NCBI GenBank assembly: GCA_009829735.1
Contig: CM020618.1
Span: 38,416,894 to 38,480,893, forward strand
Origin: Pyropia yezoensis
Taxonomy: Eukaryota; Rhodophyta; Bangiophyceae; Bangiales; Bangiaceae
DNA: 64,000 nt
Direction of reading: 5' to 3'
Shown one piece after another: positions 60,401 through 64,000 of this stretch (positions are counted from its first letter, which is position 1; the number at the start of each line of letters is the position of its first letter). The translations under genes and the position numbers were made by a program. The notes under the pieces are model-generated. The model made no database searches. It was given only the letters and a program-made list of their open reading frames with translations, and was not told the origin of the DNA.

Positions 60401-62300
60401 GCTGGCGCGTGTCGCCACCGCATACGTGCCCTGGACGGTGGTTGAACACAACCAGAGGGTCCCGCTTCCGCCATACCCTGGCGAGGCGTTAGGGCCCAGA
60501 TTGGCGGAGCGTGATGGGCGGGCCCCCGCCCAGCCACGCCCGCCCCACCCCGTGCCTCAACAGCCGCTCGAAGGCACAGGAGCAGCGCCGCGTAGCGGTC
60601 GCACGCGCCCCCCACCGCGGCACCCACATCAGGCCTTAGCTATCCCCCCGCACACCGTCGCCGTCGCCGCCATTATCGGCAGCCACATTCCCCACATCCA
60701 ACGCTACCAGCATCACCGTCGATGGCGGCGGCGGGGCACCATTGGTCGCACCAGCGCCCCTCCCCACAGCCAGTGCCGCCAGGCTGCAGCGGATGAAGTG
60801 CCGTGACAAGACCTTGCCCAGCGGTCAGCGCGGCAGTCGCCCACCCGCCACAAAGCGCGACTCAACGGCCGCAGGGACAGTGGCCGAGCTCGTTGGATCC
60901 ACGTCGCAGTACATGAACCCAAACACGCCCAAAGGAGCAGTCAGTGGGTCCGGGTAGGGGCCTCCAACCGCACAGCGGCATGGCGGCGGGCTGCCAACCA
61001 GAAGCAAAAAAGAGGTGCGCAACAAGCCAGCCGGTCGACGGCTAACCTTGCAGCTGAGGTTGCCGCCGACTGGGTGGGACACGGCCACCGCCACGGCGGC
61101 GGTGGCGCGGGGGAATAGCATGCCATGCGCCAGCGTGGACGCACAGGGCGGACGACTCGTTGGCCAGCAGCTGGTCGAGCGCTACGCCCGCCTTCTGCAC
61201 ATGCACCCTGAAAGTGTGAAGGCAGGCACGGACCACGTCCTAGTACAATGTCGACCTCGGCCACCACCCAGTCATCATCGGCATAGTTCTCCTCACCGCC
61301 ATGACCAGCCGTGCCATTCAGGGCGCTTCACACCCCGTCGCGCTGCTTGCCCAGGGCGCAGAGCAGTCCCAGGTCATCCTCGACTCCCTCCCCACACAAT
61401 GGTAATCGGCAGCGGTCAAAAAGGAGGGAGAGAGGCAGAGGCCCAACCTCCACCGTGGACGGCAGCGACTCACGGTCGTCGGTCCAGGTGGCGACCATCG
61501 ACGGAATAGGGCGGTCGCCGACGCCCGAACATGTCGTCCACGGTCTCACCGCAACGGCTACGTCAACTGTCGCGGCGGCCACTAGACGCCGTCGTGACGG
61601 GCCTGCATGACGTCGCTAAGCTCCTCCTCTGCCGCCGCCTCCAACAATTGGCCATCACTGAAGAAGCCAACAGCGCGCCGAGCACAATGCGGGGGCCGCC
61701 GGCTAAGCGCGTCGCGTCGGCCGCATCAGGATGACCATACCCGACGAGCCCGACCGAAGCAGCACCTCGCCCTCCCCCCCTGACAAGGACCACCCGAACC
61801 GTGAAGAATCAGGACGATCCATCGCCGGTACGGGCAGGTCGCAACAGGCCGCACGCCGTTCGCCACCGGGGGCCACCCGCTTCAGCAAACCGCTCGCACA
61901 GTTGGCGTCAACACCGCTTTGGTCAGCCACAGCGAAGCAGCACTCCCAAGAGCGGAAAATTGCATGGCCCGCGCGCCGTGGCAGCCGCTGCCCAACTATC
62001 GACCGTGGAGCGCCTCGTGTGCATGGGAGCGCAGATGAAGGCTGCCCGTGCGAGACAAGAGCTGCTCCCGATCGGCCAGGTGGCCCCCACCGTAGCCGAG
62101 CCCACAGTCGCACAGGCCGGGCCAGCCGGGTGGTCCATGTCGAGGGCGGCACCGAGAGTGGTGGTGGCCACGCGCAATTCGTCGAGTGACTGCGCAAGAG
62201 GGAAGGAGAAAAGTGAGCAGCACGCGGCCACTCGGTGAGCACGGAAGTAGGGTTCCCAAAACGTGGATAGTTTTTTTTCAAGTTTTGTAAAACACGTGTC
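60401..62300. other. Possible decayed coding region
   Basis: Minus-strand pieces look protein-like (PLGVFGFMYCDVDPTSSATV about 60930; FRVHVQKAGVALDQLLANES about 61190; TTTLGAALDMDHPAGPACAT about 62140). They lie in different frames interrupted by stops. The 61650-61995 part duplicates 48440-48830. A degenerate gene family is the likeliest explanation. Confidence 0.35.
61650..61995. repeat. Diverged duplicate of 48440-48830
   Basis: Same word order as in the other copy, roughly two-thirds identity by eye, with several small indels. Confidence 0.6.
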
Positions 62301-64000
62301 TTTTAACGTGCATCCGAAAGGTTTGGGTACTCATAGTTCATCGCTCAATGTGTCCGAATGTCAGCTATGGATTTCGACACACAGAAGCCAGTCTGTCCAA
62401 CGGCAAGAAAGTGCCGTCCGCTCTGGCAAAGAGACGCCGTCCACTCCCTGCCGCCCCCGCCACGTCGGCAGTGCAGCCTCACAGGAACCGCTGCTCCCCC
62501 GCAGCGACCAGCAGGCACGAGACGCGGGGGGGCCCCCACGGGAACTAACTGCTGTGAGGTGGCCCGTTTGTTCCGGGTCCATGGAGGGCGACGCCCGCCA
62601 TGGCTCGACTAGCACGCAATGCGAGCCGGCCGGCAGCGGGGAGCGCTCCCTCTCCCCCCCGCCTCCCCCCAGCGCCAGGCTCGCGGGGCTCAAACCAACG
62701 CGGAGGGAATTCCCTCAAGGTGAAGGGCAGGGGCTACAGCAATCCTCGCTCATGGTGGCGTGACGGCGGAGGTGGCGCGTCGGCTGGCGCGCCACGCGCC
62801 CCCGTTTTGGTCACAGCGGGGCCTTTGCGTTGCCCTCAAATCGGTGTGCGTAGTATCATCCCTCTGATGCACCAGCCGACGCGGTGCCGCTCTCTGTTCT
62901 TGTCTGTGACGGTGCCTCTAAAGGCACGCCGTGAGGGCCTTTTCGATTTGGGTCGTAGGTACAGCCGTCACTTCAGCCGTGTCGCCCACCGTGGGGCGTG
63001 CGCCTCCTATTGGTGCTTGCCTCTGTAGTGGCTCTTGTCGGTGGCCTTCGTGGGGACGGCAGCGGCTTTCTATCGCCACCGGGCCTGTGGCAACCGCGAC
63101 ATCGGTCACGGAAGGTACTATGCCTTTTACGTGGGCATCGTCCGCCCCAGAGACGCTTCTTCGTCTGCCTGTCGATGCCCGCCACACATGAGGGCGCTTG
63201 GAGGCGAGGAATGGGGCGGGGGGGATTGGGCAGTGGGGATTCGAGTGAGGGGCCGTGGGCTGGTAGGATTTACCAATGACCCCGCCTGGGTGCTCGCGTG
63301 CCGTCGTCCCCGTGCGGGAGAAGGTGGCGACGCTCCACTGCTTTTGGTGCATGTATTGGCGGGTGGTCCCCCTACTGTAGCTGCAGGGGTCCATCATGAA
63401 ACGGAAATCACCAGCGTGAGATTTGGGATAGGGGAGAACGAGGTGTGTTGGCAGCCATTGATGCCCACGAAAGGGCACCTGACCCGGCGGCATCTGCAGG
63501 GGCAGCCACCGCGATTTGGCCTTGGCAGCCGCGCGCGCCGCGGTGGCCGCCCAACGCGGTGGCCGCCGCCGTACCGCCATGCCCTGAAGCACGGTGGACA
63601 AGGACTGGGGGAGGCGGCATCATACCGTATGATACGGTGTGACACGGGCGAGGGCAATAGGGAATACGCGGCGGCCCGCCACGCCCGGGCGGGTGGGAGC
63701 GTGATTTGGGCCACCACACGCCGGGCTGGTGCGAGGGCCCAACCAGATCATTTGGGTAGGTGGGGCCCTCCCGCATGATACGGGAGGGCCCCACCCGCAT
63801 GATGCGGGAGGGCCCCACTTATGTCCCATGACCGCTGCGGCTCGTCATGCCCGCGGCAGCGATATGTATGCACGCAGCAGGGGTACGTCGGGAAAGGGGT
63901 CGGGACAGATGCAGTGGCTCCTCTTTTTGACCCGACGACCGGCGGTGACAGGCAGGCGGTCACCCCCCCACCAACGGTGTCTTCGGCCGGGCCGCGCGGC
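62301..64000. other. No gene recognised
   Basis: Open frames on both strands at 62.9-63.8 kb (a 247-codon plus frame at 63035 and a 227-codon minus frame at 63601) cannot be separated and have no domain. The hairpin array at 63760-63818 is the main structure. Confidence 0.45.
63760..63818. repeat. 14-bp perfect hairpin with duplicated arm
   Basis: GTGGGGCCCTCCCG (63760-63773), loop CATGATA, CGGGAGGGCCCCAC (63781-63794), then CCGCATGATG and a second CGGGAGGGCCCCAC (63805-63818). Either right arm can pair with the left arm. Confidence 0.75.

Noticed and set aside
1-64000. tRNA, rRNA or CRISPR array
   Set aside because: Looked for T-loop words, conserved rRNA blocks and regularly spaced repeats; none seen.
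1-64000. Retrotransposon with reverse transcriptase or integrase
   Set aside because: No YxDD, DDE or gag-type CCHC pattern found in any frame; only non-coding inverted-repeat elements are supported.

Overview
The window is nuclear DNA of a photosynthetic eukaryote, most likely a red alga of the Porphyra/Pyropia kind. The visible evidence is very high GC (G/C homopolymers of 10-20 bases are common), mostly single-exon genes with GC-rich third positions and ACC-ATG type starts, a TIC20-like plastid import protein, UFMylation, F-box and ZZ-finger proteins, and secretory-route glycan enzymes. The genus is inference; no rRNA or organelle marker is present. Because of the GC bias almost every real gene has long open frames on both strands, so only frames with recognisable domains or motifs are called.

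Layout. 0-7 kb: a 1.1 kb inverted-repeat element (2.46-3.62 kb) and a weak minus-strand coding region (4.6-5.95 kb). 7.3-10.2 kb: a truncated Popeye-domain gene (+) facing a GH45-like/malectin/PKD-like gene (-) with a frameshift. 11.3-12.8 kb: a DDRGK1/UFBP1 homologue (+), broken by a C-run. 14.2-15.1 kb: TIC20-like (-). 15.4-15.8 kb: fragmented coding sequence (-). 16.2-16.8 kb: a MITE-like element, with a second copy at 28.4-28.8 kb. 18.05-19.46 kb: the most striking gene, an N-methyltransferase of the sarcosine/dimethylglycine type fused in frame to a complete aspartate 1-decarboxylase (PanD). 22.4-23.8 kb: a two-TM membrane protein. 24.4-33.6 kb: a glycosyltransferase family with a decayed copy (-), two intact tandem copies with almost identical 3' ends, and an F-box-like gene between them. 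34.8-35.6 kb: a Rieske protein with an oversized cluster loop. 37.5-40.8 kb: a long Ser/Ala-rich protein with a recurring basic motif. 41.2-42.6 kb: creatininase family (-), divergent from an F-box gene (43.5-45.1 kb). 45.9-47.2 kb: a ZZ zinc-finger protein. 50.3-51.9 kb: a GH113-like glycosidase. 52.9-58.0 kb: two divergent class 3 lipases. 58-64 kb: repeats, a diverged duplicate of 48.4-48.9 kb, and no secure gene.

How it fits together. Most genes are independent transcription units. Several products enter the secretory route (GH113-like enzyme, malectin protein, fucosyltransferase-like pair), which suits an organism with complex wall polysaccharides. The MT-PanD fusion is the best candidate for an undescribed system: decarboxylation of aspartate to beta-alanine and its N-methylation toward beta-alanine betaine, a compatible solute reported from red algae, would sit on one polypeptide. 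The substrate assignment is inference; the fusion itself is read directly from an uninterrupted frame.
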